Of a DNA stretch of 64,000 nt, positions 54,596 to 63,311 are shown one piece after another. This DNA comes from Pseudomonadota bacterium. Lineage in GTDB: Bacteria > Desulfobacterota > Desulfobacteria > Desulfobacterales > Desulfolunaceae. The notes beneath the pieces are model-generated. The model made no database searches. It was not told the origin of the DNA and saw only the letters and a program-made list of their open reading frames with translations. Location: positions 1 to 64,000 of the forward strand of contig JAHIRD010000012.1 in the NCBI GenBank assembly GCA_018818835.1, in the 5' to 3' direction. How positions within the stretch are numbered: position 1 is the first letter of the stretch; every line of letters starts with the position of its first letter. The translations under genes were made by a program, and so were the position numbers.

Positions 54596-54898
54596 GTGAA
54601 ATCGGACAATGCCCCGATTCTTACCACGGTCCCGGCATCTGCCGATGATACTGAGAAAATCATCGCAGATCATCTGATCAGGGAAATTACGGATGGTGCC
54701 TGCGTCCAACTGGGAATCTGAGGTATGCCCAACGCCCTGGGCTCTCTGATCGCCAAGTCCGGGCTCCGGGATCTGGGTATCCACACGGAAATGCTGGTGG
54801 ATTCGGTGGTGGACATGTATGAGGCAGGCTGCATCACCAACAGGAAAAAACATGTTTATCCTGGCAAGATCGCCTATACAAACAGGCCGAGGCCATGA
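54596..54898 (+). pseudogene. CoA-transferase fragment with an internal stop
   Basis: A 100-codon stretch in one frame resembles the middle of acetate/4-hydroxybutyrate CoA-transferases: I-T-D-G-A-C-V-Q-L-G-I-stop-G-M-P-N-A-L-G, then G-I-H-T-E-M-L-V-D and V-D-M-Y-E-A-G. The family has glycine where codon 42 (54719-54721) is TGA. Both ends of the gene are missing; the full-length enzyme has over 400 residues. A one-base change (GGA to TGA) explains the stop. It sits 2 bp after the dehydrogenase stop, so it is the remnant of a second operon gene. Nothing else lies between 54899 and 55023. Confidence 0.85.
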
Positions 54899-55023
54899 AT
54901 ATATGGAGGCCCAGCCATAAAAGGGATTGATTCGAATGTCCCTCCTTTTTTAGTGAGTTATATATTGAAGTTTTCATGTTGATAGAATACAGTGAATACA
55001 CATATTCAATGGAGATTTAAGAT

Positions 55024-55251
55024 ATGGCGACTTCAGTTAGGCTTGCACCCGAAATCGAGCAACGACTTGATTTTCTATCGTCACAAACAGGACGTACCAA
55101 GGCGTTTTATTTGAGAGAGATCATTGAGCGCGGCATTGAAGAGATAGAGGACTATTATCTTGCCGCCGATGTGGTGGAGCGTATCAGAAAAGGCGAGGAG
55201 ACAATCCATTCAGCTGCTGATGTGAGAAAAGACCTTGGCTTGGACGATTAA
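55024..55251 (+). CDS. RelB-type ribbon-helix-helix antitoxin
   Basis: DNA-binding antitoxin of a type II toxin-antitoxin pair. The 75 residues start MATSVRLAPEIEQRLDFLSS, a ribbon-helix-helix, with S-Q-T-G-R-T-K-A-F-Y-L-R-E-I-I as the second helix. The C-terminal part (I-H-S-A-A-D-V-R-K-D-L-G-L-D-D) would wrap the toxin. It overlaps the toxin gene by 17 bp and should repress their common promoter. The module follows a decayed gene, as is common for such mobile pairs. Confidence 0.88.
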   Translation: MATSVRLAPEIEQRLDFLSSQTGRTKAFYLREIIERGIEEIEDYYLAADVVERIRKGEETIHSAADVRKDLGLDD

Positions 55252-55501
55252 ATACACCGACACGGCATTGGCCCTGCTCCGTAAGCTCGATAAACAGATT
55301 GCACGACGCATCGTCGATTTTATGGATCAGCGAGTGGCTGTTTTGGACGATCCCCGAACCAGAGGCAAAGCATTGGTCGGTCCGCTTGGAGGGTTTTGGC
55401 GATATCGGGTTGGAGATTACCGGATTATTTGTGATATCCATGATGAGGCGCTTTATATTCTTGTTGTAAAAATTGGAAACCGTCGGGATGTATACAGATA
55501 A
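55235..55501 (+). CDS. RelE-type toxin (mRNA interferase)
   Basis: Small basic toxin of 88 residues that would cleave mRNA on the ribosome. W-T-I-K-Y-T-D-T-A, L-R-K-L-D-K-Q-I-A-R-R-I and the C-terminal G-F-W-R-Y-R-V-G-D-Y-R-I-I-C are standard for RelE/ParE-superfamily toxins. I-G-N-R-R-D-V-Y-R at the end contains the Arg and Tyr typical of active members. The start is TTG at 55235 inside the antitoxin gene, which probably keeps toxin synthesis below antitoxin. It appears intact. ParE-like gyrase inhibition cannot be excluded. Confidence 0.88.
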   Translation: MAWTIKYTDTALALLRKLDKQIARRIVDFMDQRVAVLDDPRTRGKALVGPLGGFWRYRVGDYRIICDIHDEALYILVVKIGNRRDVYR

Positions 55502-55688
55502 TCGCCTGGGATCTATCGCATAGATTAATAATCACGGTTTGACCCTGCCATTTTGCCCTTACGGGTAATTCCGGACGTCATACGAAACCTTTCAATTTGA
55601 TTTAACAGAATGAACCTGCTTTAAAATCCGACAACGATATTCGTTGAACATAAATCAGGGTTCTGACCCTAGACATACAAACGAGACG

Positions 55689-56645
55689 ATGGATATGAAA
55701 ACATGGTTGCATAAGCATTTGATCTGCCCGGAATGCCTTGAATCGGAAGCGGCCTTGACCCTTGAGATCATAAAAGAGAAACATGATGATATCATTGAAG
55801 GGGAATTACACTGCCCGGGCTGTGGAAACAGGTATTTGATCCAAGAGGGCATCGCGGTTATTGTCCCCCATAAGACATTGCCCCATAGTGACGATCAATC
55901 CGGATACAATTCGAAAAACATGTTGTCCGCCTATCTGTGGAGCCATTACTCTGAATTTTTTAACGGCTCTGATGCCACGGATGCCTATGGGAAATGGGCC
56001 TCACATTTTCAGCAAACAGATGGATGGGCAGTGGACATCGGCTGTTCTGTGGGGCGCTTGGCCTTTGAGCTGAGTAAATCACATACCCATGTGATCGGCC
56101 TGGATACCTCATTGCCATTTATCAGAAAAGCGCGTCAGATTTTATTGAGCAAGCAACTTCGGTTTGATATGATTGTTGAAGGCCATATCACTGAGGAACG
56201 GTCATGTGACCTGGATCCTGGGTATGCATATCATTCAACGGAATTTATTGTGGCCGATGCCCTGGCTCTTCCGTTTCGTTCCGGGAGGTTTTCCACAGCA
56301 GCCTCGGTCAATATTCTTGAAAAGGTACCCCATCCGATTCAGCATTTAAAAGAGGTCAACAGGATATTGCAAAAAGACCAGGCATGCTTCTTATTCTCCG
56401 ATCCATTTTCCTGGGATGACGATGTTACAAACCCGGATCTCTGGTTAAGCGGTAGAAACAATGGGCCGGGCAAAGGCCGGGGTATGGAAAATATCTGCCG
56501 GTTGATGGAAGGGCACATCGATGTATTTGATCCCTGTTTTAACATAGAGGACAAAGGGGATGTGCTTTGGAAAATAAGGAAAACCCAGAATTTATGGGAA
56601 CATATCACATCCCAGTTTATCATTGGTAAACGGGGTATTAAATAA
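55689..56645 (+). CDS. Zinc-ribbon class I methyltransferase
   Basis: An N-terminal Trm112-like zinc ribbon (I-C-P-E-C-L near residue 12, then H-C-P-G-C-G-N-R-Y near 42) is joined to a class I SAM methyltransferase. The SAM loop is V-D-I-G-C-S-V-G-R-L, the acidic end of strand 2 is V-I-G-L-D-T-S, and V-A-D-A-L-A-L-P-F is the next nucleotide-site motif. The substrate is unknown. Start ATG 55689 or 55695; the open frame extends to 55644. It lies 131 bp upstream of a molybdopterin oxidoreductase on the same strand and may act with it. A small AGGGTTCTGACCCT dyad lies just upstream, near 55655. Confidence 0.78.
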   Translation: MDMKTWLHKHLICPECLESEAALTLEIIKEKHDDIIEGELHCPGCGNRYLIQEGIAVIVPHKTLPHSDDQSGYNSKNMLSAYLWSHYSEFFNGSDATDAYGKWASHFQQTDGWAVDIGCSVGRLAFELSKSHTHVIGLDTSLPFIRKARQILLSKQLRFDMIVEGHITEERSCDLDPGYAYHSTEFIVADALALPFRSGRFSTAASVNILEKVPHPIQHLKEVNRILQKDQACFLFSDPFSWDDDVTNPDLWLSGRNNGPGKGRGMENICRLMEGHIDVFDPCFNIEDKGDVLWKIRKTQNLWEHITSQFIIGKRGIK

Positions 56646-56776
56646 ACTGTATATTCCGTCATTCAGCACCTTAGACCAGGACCTGTTTTATCAGGATTTT
56701 TAAATTTGTCCCTTTGTGAGGGCTGGCGGAGGCCCTGCAGGGCTGTGACGATATTGTCTAAACAGGAGAATGGGTT

Positions 56777-58987
56777 TTGGGAAGAAAACAGGAAGGCATC
56801 TGCGGACTTTGTTTTCATAGCCCCGGCTGTGGCGTCATGGTCCATTTTGATGAGGATGATAAGATTGACAAGTTGACACCGGACCCGGATGCCCCCTTGG
56901 GACGCGTGCTGTGTCCCATTGCCGGCAGCGCTAAACAGATCATCTATTCTGAAAAAAGAATCCGGCAGCCCTTGAAACGCACAGGCCCAAAGGGAACCTT
57001 TGAGTTTGAACCGATCACCTGGGATGAAGCTTATGATATCATTGTTGAAAATCTCAATAACCTGAAACAAAAATATGGACCTGAAACCATCGGGTTTTAT
57101 GCGGGAACCGGTTCCTATGAACGGTCTTTCAAAGATATGTTTCAGTTGAAAGGATCGGAAATCTATCTGGCCAGCAGTATTTTGTTTCCCTTTGGTTCTC
57201 CCAATACATTTGGCGTCGGTGCTCCCTGCTATACCTCCCTTGGAGTCCTGGCCCCAAAATTGACCATGGGTTGCCTTCATACAGATATGTTTTCAGATGT
57301 GGATAATTCGGATCTGATTCTGGTCTGGGGAACAGATCCCGCAAGCGCAACGCCCCCGGAAATGTTCGGGCGTCTGGTGACAGCCGCCCATGAAGGTGCC
57401 CGGATTATTGTCATAGATCCCAGGCGCACAAAAGCAGCCCAGCTTCCCGAAAGTGAATGGCTGCCCATACGACCGGGATCGGATGGTGCTTTGGCATTGG
57501 GTTTATCCCACATCCTGATTCGTGATAACTGGGTGGACGAAACATTTGCCTATGACTGGACATTGGGGTACGACGAATTTAAAGAGTATGTTAAGGCGTT
57601 TACACCGGAATACGTGGCTCAGGTAACCGGTATTGAAACAGACCGGATCGAACAGTTGGCCGAAGAAATAGCAGACTCGGAAGGAGCCAGCTATATCATG
57701 TATACCGGACTGGAATACACCCAAAGTGGTGTTCAGAACATCCGGGCGGTCATGGTGCTCTGGGCCTTGGCAGGTCAGTTGGATGTGGAGGGAGGAAGGT
57801 GCTTTGTCCGGCACGAGAATATGATTCCCTTGGCTAAAAGCCATCAGATTGAAACCCCTGGATATGATAAATCCATTGGAAAAGGGCACTTTTCTGTTTA
57901 CTCCTATTTTTGTGGGGGCGAGCCCCATGCAAACCGGCTGCCCAAATCCATCCTTGAATCAGACCCCTATAAAATCAGGTCCTTGATTATTTTGGGGGCG
58001 TCCATTATCACGGCCTGGCCCGATCCCCAGGTATGGCAGAATGCCTTTGAAGAATTGGATTTTATGGTGTCCATTGATCTGCAGCTTACCCAGGATGCGG
58101 CCTGGGCAGATATTGTTTTGCCGGCCACAACAGCATTTGAGCAGGAATCCTATTGCTATTACGGCAATGCCTTACGATTAAGAAAAAAAATGATCGCACC
58201 TGTGGGGGAGAGCAGGCCCAGCTATGCTATCCTGGCTGAACTGGCACATCGTCTGGGCTACGGTCATCTCTATCCCCAGGATAGTGAAACACTTATTGAT
58301 CAGGTCCTGAAGGGGGCAGGGTATACGGTGGCAGATCTGGAACGGGCCCCCAAACATACCGTTCGGAGCAAACCAAAACCCATGGTGTATCGAAAATGGG
58401 AAAAAGGACTTCTTAGAAAAGATAGAAAGCCGGGATTTGAAACACCCTCGGGGAAATTTGAAATCACCTCCACCATTCTTGAAAAATTTGGATACGACGG
58501 CTTGCCTTGCTATGAAGAATCACTGGAGACACCTTTGAGCAAGCCACAGATGCTCAACCGGTACCCCCTTATTCTCGGTACCGGTCCCTTTAAACCGGAT
58601 ATGAAGTCCTGCTTGAGAGCCATCCCGGATTTTATAAAAAAATATCCTTATCCCATGGTCCAGATGAATCCCAAGGATTCTGCCATACGAAACATTAAAA
58701 CCGATGACCCGGTGGTGATTAAAACGGAAAGGGGCTCGGTAAGTATGCGTGCCTATGTGACAGAGGATATTATGGAAGGCTTTGTTTATGCCCAGGTAGG
58801 CGGAGGTGGCCCCCAGGGCCCGGATGAATGGAAACATGCCAATGTCAATATCTTAACAGACCTTGAACAATATGATCCCATCTCGGGATTCCCAGTCTAT
58901 AAAACGCTGCTGTGCCAGGTTAAACGAAAGTTAAGGCAGCGCCGGAGCATCGTTGTTCAGGATCCCAGCCTGGGTTGTGTCGGATGA
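56777..58987 (+). CDS. Molybdopterin-dependent oxidoreductase, catalytic subunit
   Basis: DMSO-reductase superfamily enzyme of 736 residues. The N-terminal [4Fe-4S] site is C9, C12, C18 and C46 (C-x2-C-x5-C-x27-C). The Mo/W ligand is probably Cys151 in G-A-P-C-Y-T. I-L-V-W-G-T-D-P-A and V-I-D-P-R-R-T-K-A are the molybdopterin-binding segments, and the C-terminal domain has N-P-K-D-S-A-I-R-N-I. No twin-arginine signal is present, so the enzyme is cytoplasmic, and no electron-transfer or membrane subunit follows. Start TTG 56777, with AGGAG nine bases upstream; the nearby ATG is out of frame. The substrate is unknown; related proteins include polysulfide/thiosulfate reductases and acetylene hydratase-like enzymes. 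Confidence 0.9.
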   Translation: MGRKQEGICGLCFHSPGCGVMVHFDEDDKIDKLTPDPDAPLGRVLCPIAGSAKQIIYSEKRIRQPLKRTGPKGTFEFEPITWDEAYDIIVENLNNLKQKYGPETIGFYAGTGSYERSFKDMFQLKGSEIYLASSILFPFGSPNTFGVGAPCYTSLGVLAPKLTMGCLHTDMFSDVDNSDLILVWGTDPASATPPEMFGRLVTAAHEGARIIVIDPRRTKAAQLPESEWLPIRPGSDGALALGLSHILIRDNWVDETFAYDWTLGYDEFKEYVKAFTPEYVAQVTGIETDRIEQLAEEIADSEGASYIMYTGLEYTQSGVQNIRAVMVLWALAGQLDVEGGRCFVRHENMIPLAKSHQIETPGYDKSIGKGHFSVYSYFCGGEPHANRLPKSILESDPYKIRSLIILGASIITAWPDPQVWQNAFEELDFMVSIDLQLTQDAAWADIVLPATTAFEQESYCYYGNALRLRKKMIAPVGESRPSYAILAELAHRLGYGHLYPQDSETLIDQVLKGAGYTVADLERAPKHTVRSKPKPMVYRKWEKGLLRKDRKPGFETPSGKFEITSTILEKFGYDGLPCYEESLETPLSKPQMLNRYPLILGTGPFKPDMKSCLRAIPDFIKKYPYPMVQMNPKDSAIRNIKTDDPVVIKTERGSVSMRAYVTEDIMEGFVYAQVGGGGPQGPDEWKHANVNILTDLEQYDPISGFPVYKTLLCQVKRKLRQRRSIVVQDPSLGCVG

Positions 58988-59022
58988 ACACGGGCCTGTT
59001 ATTATACCTTTCATCGGCCCTG

Positions 59023-60324
59023 TTATCCACTTACCATTTCATTGAGGATTTCAATGAGACCTGAGCGAATATCCTCTATGGTTTTGGATTCTATGTTCAG
59101 CTGTTTGAGGCAAAATACGGCGGTAGTGTTGGCATAAAGCTCTTCTTTGGTTTTATCAAGGTGGTTCACCAGTTGATTGGCAAAGCCCACAAGAAGCAGC
59201 TCTTTCGATGGATTGGATATGATTTCCGGGTGGTTATGATGTCTTGCCACCTTATCGAAAATATCGGAAAACCCCCATTTGTTCAGAAGAGCGGCTCCGA
59301 ACTCTCCGTGGTAGGTGTCGAGGGTGGAGAACAGGACGCTTTGATCAACATCCTCTCCCGTGGGCCCGACTTCTTCCAATTTGCTGATGATTTGAAGCAG
59401 GATCAGTTTGCCGATATCGTGAACAAGTCCCAAGGTAAAAGCGTCTTCTCTAAGTTTGAGATTCAGCTGCTCTGCAATATACTGTGAACAATAAGCGCAT
59501 GTCTGTGCGTGGTTCCAGAGTTTTTCCACATAAGACGTATATTTTTTCGGGACATTGGAATAGAGAGCTCGTTGACAAAGCATTTCCACATGGAGATACG
59601 TCTGATCAATGCCTAACCTTCCGATGGCTTCCTCAAGGGTTTTACTTTGATTAATCCCTTTGAAAAGGGCTGAGTTCGAAAGGCTGATAAGGCTGCTGGC
59701 AATGAGCATGTCCTTTTTCAGGAGCGTCGTGATTTCCGAAAAATCTATCTCCTTATTGACCATTTCTTTTAATCGGGTATTGATATCAGGAAGTGAGGGG
59801 AGGTCGACCCTATCCCCTTTGAGAGCGGAAGAAACGTCCTGGATAAGCTTTTTGCGTTGGGTGTCGGAAGATTGGGAGGATTTTGTGACAGCATCATGAT
59901 TTGTTTTTGATACCGGCTCCGTGTCTACATCGATCGTGATCCCCTGGGAACTGAACTTTTGAAGCAGGGTTTTCTGAGTAAATGGTTTGACGATGAACCC
60001 GTTGCATCCGGCTTGCAGGCAGGTGATCAGGCTGCCTTTATCTGACTGGGACGTGACCATAAAGACTTTAACACGGTTGGGCTCAGGGATATGTCGTTTT
60101 TTTTCAAGTTCTCGAATTTTGAACAGCATTTCGGTACCATCCATTCCCGGCATATGAATATCAAGGGTGATCAGGTTGAAGGGCTGGCCCGTATCAAGTG
60201 CCTGTTCAAAGGTTCTTAAAGCACTTGCGGCATGCTCATCATCCGTACATGCACCCATGCTTTGAAGAATGGTTTTCATTTTTGATCGGCTGACAAAATC
60301 ATCGTCCACAATAAGTATTTTCAT
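59023..60324 (-). CDS. Response regulator with HDOD output domain
   Basis: A receiver domain (D-D-D at 7-9; phospho-acceptor Asp in L-D-I-H-M-P-G-M-D-G near residue 55) is followed by a variable linker and a HDOD domain (about 170-390). HDOD keeps L-P-S-L-P-D-I-N, L-G-L-V-H-D-I-G-K-L and H-G-E-F-G-A-A-L-L; the H-D-I-G-K remains, but the complete catalytic pattern of HD-GYP phosphodiesterases is absent. Its start overlaps the end of the hybrid kinase by 4 bp, so it is almost certainly that kinase's output. It would act by protein-protein contact rather than DNA binding. Confidence 0.9.
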   Translation of the reverse strand: MKILIVDDDFVSRSKMKTILQSMGACTDDEHAASALRTFEQALDTGQPFNLITLDIHMPGMDGTEMLFKIRELEKKRHIPEPNRVKVFMVTSQSDKGSLITCLQAGCNGFIVKPFTQKTLLQKFSSQGITIDVDTEPVSKTNHDAVTKSSQSSDTQRKKLIQDVSSALKGDRVDLPSLPDINTRLKEMVNKEIDFSEITTLLKKDMLIASSLISLSNSALFKGINQSKTLEEAIGRLGIDQTYLHVEMLCQRALYSNVPKKYTSYVEKLWNHAQTCAYCSQYIAEQLNLKLREDAFTLGLVHDIGKLILLQIISKLEEVGPTGEDVDQSVLFSTLDTYHGEFGAALLNKWGFSDIFDKVARHHNHPEIISNPSKELLLVGFANQLVNHLDKTKEELYANTTAVFCLKQLNIESKTIEDIRSGLIEILNEMVSG

Positions 60325-63311
60325 GATTCATCCGATGTTATTTGTGATAAAAAAAATTCTAAGCGATCGAATTCATGGTTTATTTTTGATATAAAATCTT
60401 TTGCTTGATCAATCTGCCCGGATTTCCCGGTAATCTCAAGGTCGGCTGCAGCCTGGGCCAGGACATCCATGGTGACATTGGCAGCTCCACCTTTGAGCTT
60501 GTGTGCTTCTTCTGCGATAAGGGTGGTCATATTGTCGATCAGGGCCTGATTGATTGTTTCCATCTGGGTCCTGCCATGACCGAGAAAATAATCAAGCGTT
60601 GCCAGCAAAATGGTTTTTTCGCCCATGAATTCTTCAAGGGCACGATTAAAATCAAGGGGAGGCTCGTCTTTATGGGTTGAGTCAGCCGCTTTGAAAACTA
60701 AGGGTTCTTTGTATGTCACGTTTTTCGGAGGAGTGGGAAGGACAATCCATGATGAAATAATCTTGGTCAAAGAGTCCCTGGTGATGGGTTTTGTAATATA
60801 ATCATCCATGCCTGAGTTGAGGCAACTCTCCCGGTCTTGTTTCATGGCGTTGGCCGTCATGGCAATGATGGGCGTTTTTTGTTTGCCCCTGTCCGTTTCA
60901 AGTTTTCGGATAATCCGGGTTGCTTCAAGGCCACCCATGACAGGCATCTGGATATCCATCAGAATCAGATCGTAGTCACATTTCTGAAACGCTTCCACAG
61001 CCTCTTTCCCGTTTTCAGCGATGTCCACATCAAACCCCGACATGCAAAGAAAGTTCAATGCAACGTACCGGTTTGTGGGATAATCTTCCACCAGCAGGAT
61101 CCGATTTTCCTGTTTGAATGATTCGGAAATGGTATGCCGGGTGACAAGCCCCATAGGCGCAGAGACATTTTGAGACTTGTTTTTTCTATAAACAAGACTG
61201 ATGGCATGCCGTAAAACAAAGGAATCAAATGGCGAGTTCAGATAACCTGAAATCCCGATGTCCTCACATTTTCTTCCATCACCGATATTCCCTGTCCGTG
61301 TGGTCAGAATGATGGGGATCTTGTTTGAGGATGCCAGGGCCTTGATGTCCTGTGCCAGAATAAAACCATCTGTATCCGGTAAAAGATAGTCGATTATGAC
61401 CATATCAATGTGTGATGCAACGTTGGGATCTTTCAGCATATTGAGGGCGTCTTTGCCACATGCGACCGTCTCGGCATGTATTCCTAAGGCTTTGATCTGA
61501 TCAAGATAGGGTACGGGTTCATCGACCATTCCCCCCACCACAAGAATCGACAGGCCCCCAAAGGGCTCATTAATCGGGGCTAAGACCTGCTCCTTCTGGC
61601 GTTTTACGCTTAGTGTGAACCAGAACGTGCTCCCGTGGTTAATTCTACTTTCAAGTCCTAACTGGCCACCCATCAGTTCAACTAATTGTTTTGAAATACT
61701 GATGCCCAGTCCTGTCCCTCCGAATTTACGTGTGGTGGAATTATCCGCCTGGGTGAAACTTTCGAAGATCGTTTCTTGTTTGTTTTTTTCAATACCGATG
61801 CCTGTGTCTGTGACAGAGCATCGGATCACACAGATTTCACCCAAATCTTCAGATAATTCGCAGTTCAGGGTAAGCCCGCCGTTCTCCGTGAATTTAAGGG
61901 CATTACCCGACAGGTTCATGAGAATTTGGCGGATTCGTCCGGGATCACCGCATACATAATGGGGGACATCCGGTGATAGAAACACGTCACAGAAAAGACC
62001 TTTTTGCTCAGCGAGAAAAGCGATGCTTTTTCCGATATCGTTGACCAGCAGTCTTAAATCAAAATTGATGGTTTCAATGTCGACTTTTCGTGCTTCAATT
62101 TTTGAGAAATCCAGGATATTGGTGATGATTCCGAGAAGGGCATGGCCCTCTCGGTTGATTGTTTCAAATATCTCCCTTTGCTTGTCGTTCTGGATGGTGG
62201 TCATGGCGATTTCAGCCATTCCGATAATTCCGTTTAAGGGTGTACGAATTTCATGACTCATGTTGGCCAGGAATTCACTTTTGGCTTTGCTGGCTTCAAC
62301 CGCCATGATCCGGGCTCGTTCAATTTCATCATTGGCCCGCTGTAATTCAAGGGTTCTCTGCTCCACCAATGCCTCGACCGATGCGGTTCGTCGCCGTTCG
62401 TCAAAGATGTACGCCTTGATCAAAAAAAGAAGAAGCACGGTACCCAGGATTAGGGTGATCATCAGCGAAATTGAAACATACCGGGCAGCAGTCTTTCCTT
62501 TCTCCATGATTGTTCTGGGAAGCGTTGCCCGAATCAGAAGTGCCGGTTTACCGTATATATCCGGAAGGACTCCGTAGGTCAGCAAGCGGGTTTCATTTTC
62601 GTCTCGGACCACAATCAGGGATTTCTCCCCTTGTATAAGGATCTCTTTTTCCTGATCAGTTAAGTCGTCATCATTTACGGTTTTGATCGTAAAGTCCACT
62701 TTGGTCTGATCCACAAGGGCGTCGATCATTTTTCGAGATATAAATCGTCCCATGATGAAGTCACCGGTCGAGGGTCCGCTCCCCAAGCTGTCCAGAATGG
62801 GAATGGATGCTATCAGCATGGGACCGTAGTTGGTCAATAGAATCCCTTTGATATCGTGGCCAGGGATGCCGAAATCCTGAAGCTCTGCAATCATATCAAG
62901 GGATTTGCTCGAGGTGTCAATAACGTCGATAAACCCCTGATGTTCAGAATAAAAAGCCTTTCCCCAGACGGTCTTTCCCCCAGGGGTGACGATGTATATG
63001 AGGTTTATATTTCCATTGGCTTCCAGAGTGTCCATCTGGAGATTTGATTCAATATATTTTTCGTTTCCATCTTTAGCGAACTGAAAGGTATCATCCCATA
63101 TGGCCCAGTCGCTTGCCAATCCGTGCAGATGATGTATCTCCCCCTTGAAGGCATCCATGCACCGGGATAGGTTTTTTCGTGCTTCGGTATCCTCAAGGTC
63201 CATGAAGCTTTTGATAATCACCTGATTTTTTAAAACATAGTCCGCGATGGAATAAATGGCCACCAGGGTAATGAAAATCGTTACCCACGCATATTTGCGA
63301 AACGTTTTCAT
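60321..63311 (-). CDS. Hybrid sensor histidine kinase with CHASE4, two receivers and HPt
   Basis: Multi-domain membrane kinase of 996 residues. N-terminal transmembrane helix (about 8-28), periplasmic CHASE4-like sensor (about 40-270, with L-A-S-D-W-A-I-W-D-D), second transmembrane helix (about 280-300), coiled coil, then the phospho-accepting His in N-M-S-H-E-I-R-T-P-L-N-G-I-I-G-M and ATPase motifs N-A-L-K-F-T-E-N-G, G-T-G-L-G-I-S. The first receiver is degenerate-looking (I-I-D-Y-L-L-P-D-T-D-G); the second has L-M-D-I-Q-M-P-V-M-G-G. The C-terminus carries an HPt domain with A-H-K-L-K-G-G-A-A-N-V. This allows a full phosphorelay to the HDOD regulator. ATG 63311 is chosen over GTG 63317 because AAGG lies six bases before it. 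Confidence 0.92.
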   Translation of the reverse strand: MKTFRKYAWVTIFITLVAIYSIADYVLKNQVIIKSFMDLEDTEARKNLSRCMDAFKGEIHHLHGLASDWAIWDDTFQFAKDGNEKYIESNLQMDTLEANGNINLIYIVTPGGKTVWGKAFYSEHQGFIDVIDTSSKSLDMIAELQDFGIPGHDIKGILLTNYGPMLIASIPILDSLGSGPSTGDFIMGRFISRKMIDALVDQTKVDFTIKTVNDDDLTDQEKEILIQGEKSLIVVRDENETRLLTYGVLPDIYGKPALLIRATLPRTIMEKGKTAARYVSISLMITLILGTVLLLFLIKAYIFDERRRTASVEALVEQRTLELQRANDEIERARIMAVEASKAKSEFLANMSHEIRTPLNGIIGMAEIAMTTIQNDKQREIFETINREGHALLGIITNILDFSKIEARKVDIETINFDLRLLVNDIGKSIAFLAEQKGLFCDVFLSPDVPHYVCGDPGRIRQILMNLSGNALKFTENGGLTLNCELSEDLGEICVIRCSVTDTGIGIEKNKQETIFESFTQADNSTTRKFGGTGLGISISKQLVELMGGQLGLESRINHGSTFWFTLSVKRQKEQVLAPINEPFGGLSILVVGGMVDEPVPYLDQIKALGIHAETVACGKDALNMLKDPNVASHIDMVIIDYLLPDTDGFILAQDIKALASSNKIPIILTTRTGNIGDGRKCEDIGISGYLNSPFDSFVLRHAISLVYRKNKSQNVSAPMGLVTRHTISESFKQENRILLVEDYPTNRYVALNFLCMSGFDVDIAENGKEAVEAFQKCDYDLILMDIQMPVMGGLEATRIIRKLETDRGKQKTPIIAMTANAMKQDRESCLNSGMDDYITKPITRDSLTKIISSWIVLPTPPKNVTYKEPLVFKAADSTHKDEPPLDFNRALEEFMGEKTILLATLDYFLGHGRTQMETINQALIDNMTTLIAEEAHKLKGGAANVTMDVLAQAAADLEITGKSGQIDQAKDFISKINHEFDRLEFFLSQITSDES

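Noticed and set aside
54719-54721. In-frame TGA as a possible selenocysteine codon
   Set aside because: The family has Gly, not Cys, at this place, both ends of the gene are missing, and no SECIS-like hairpin is evident just after it.
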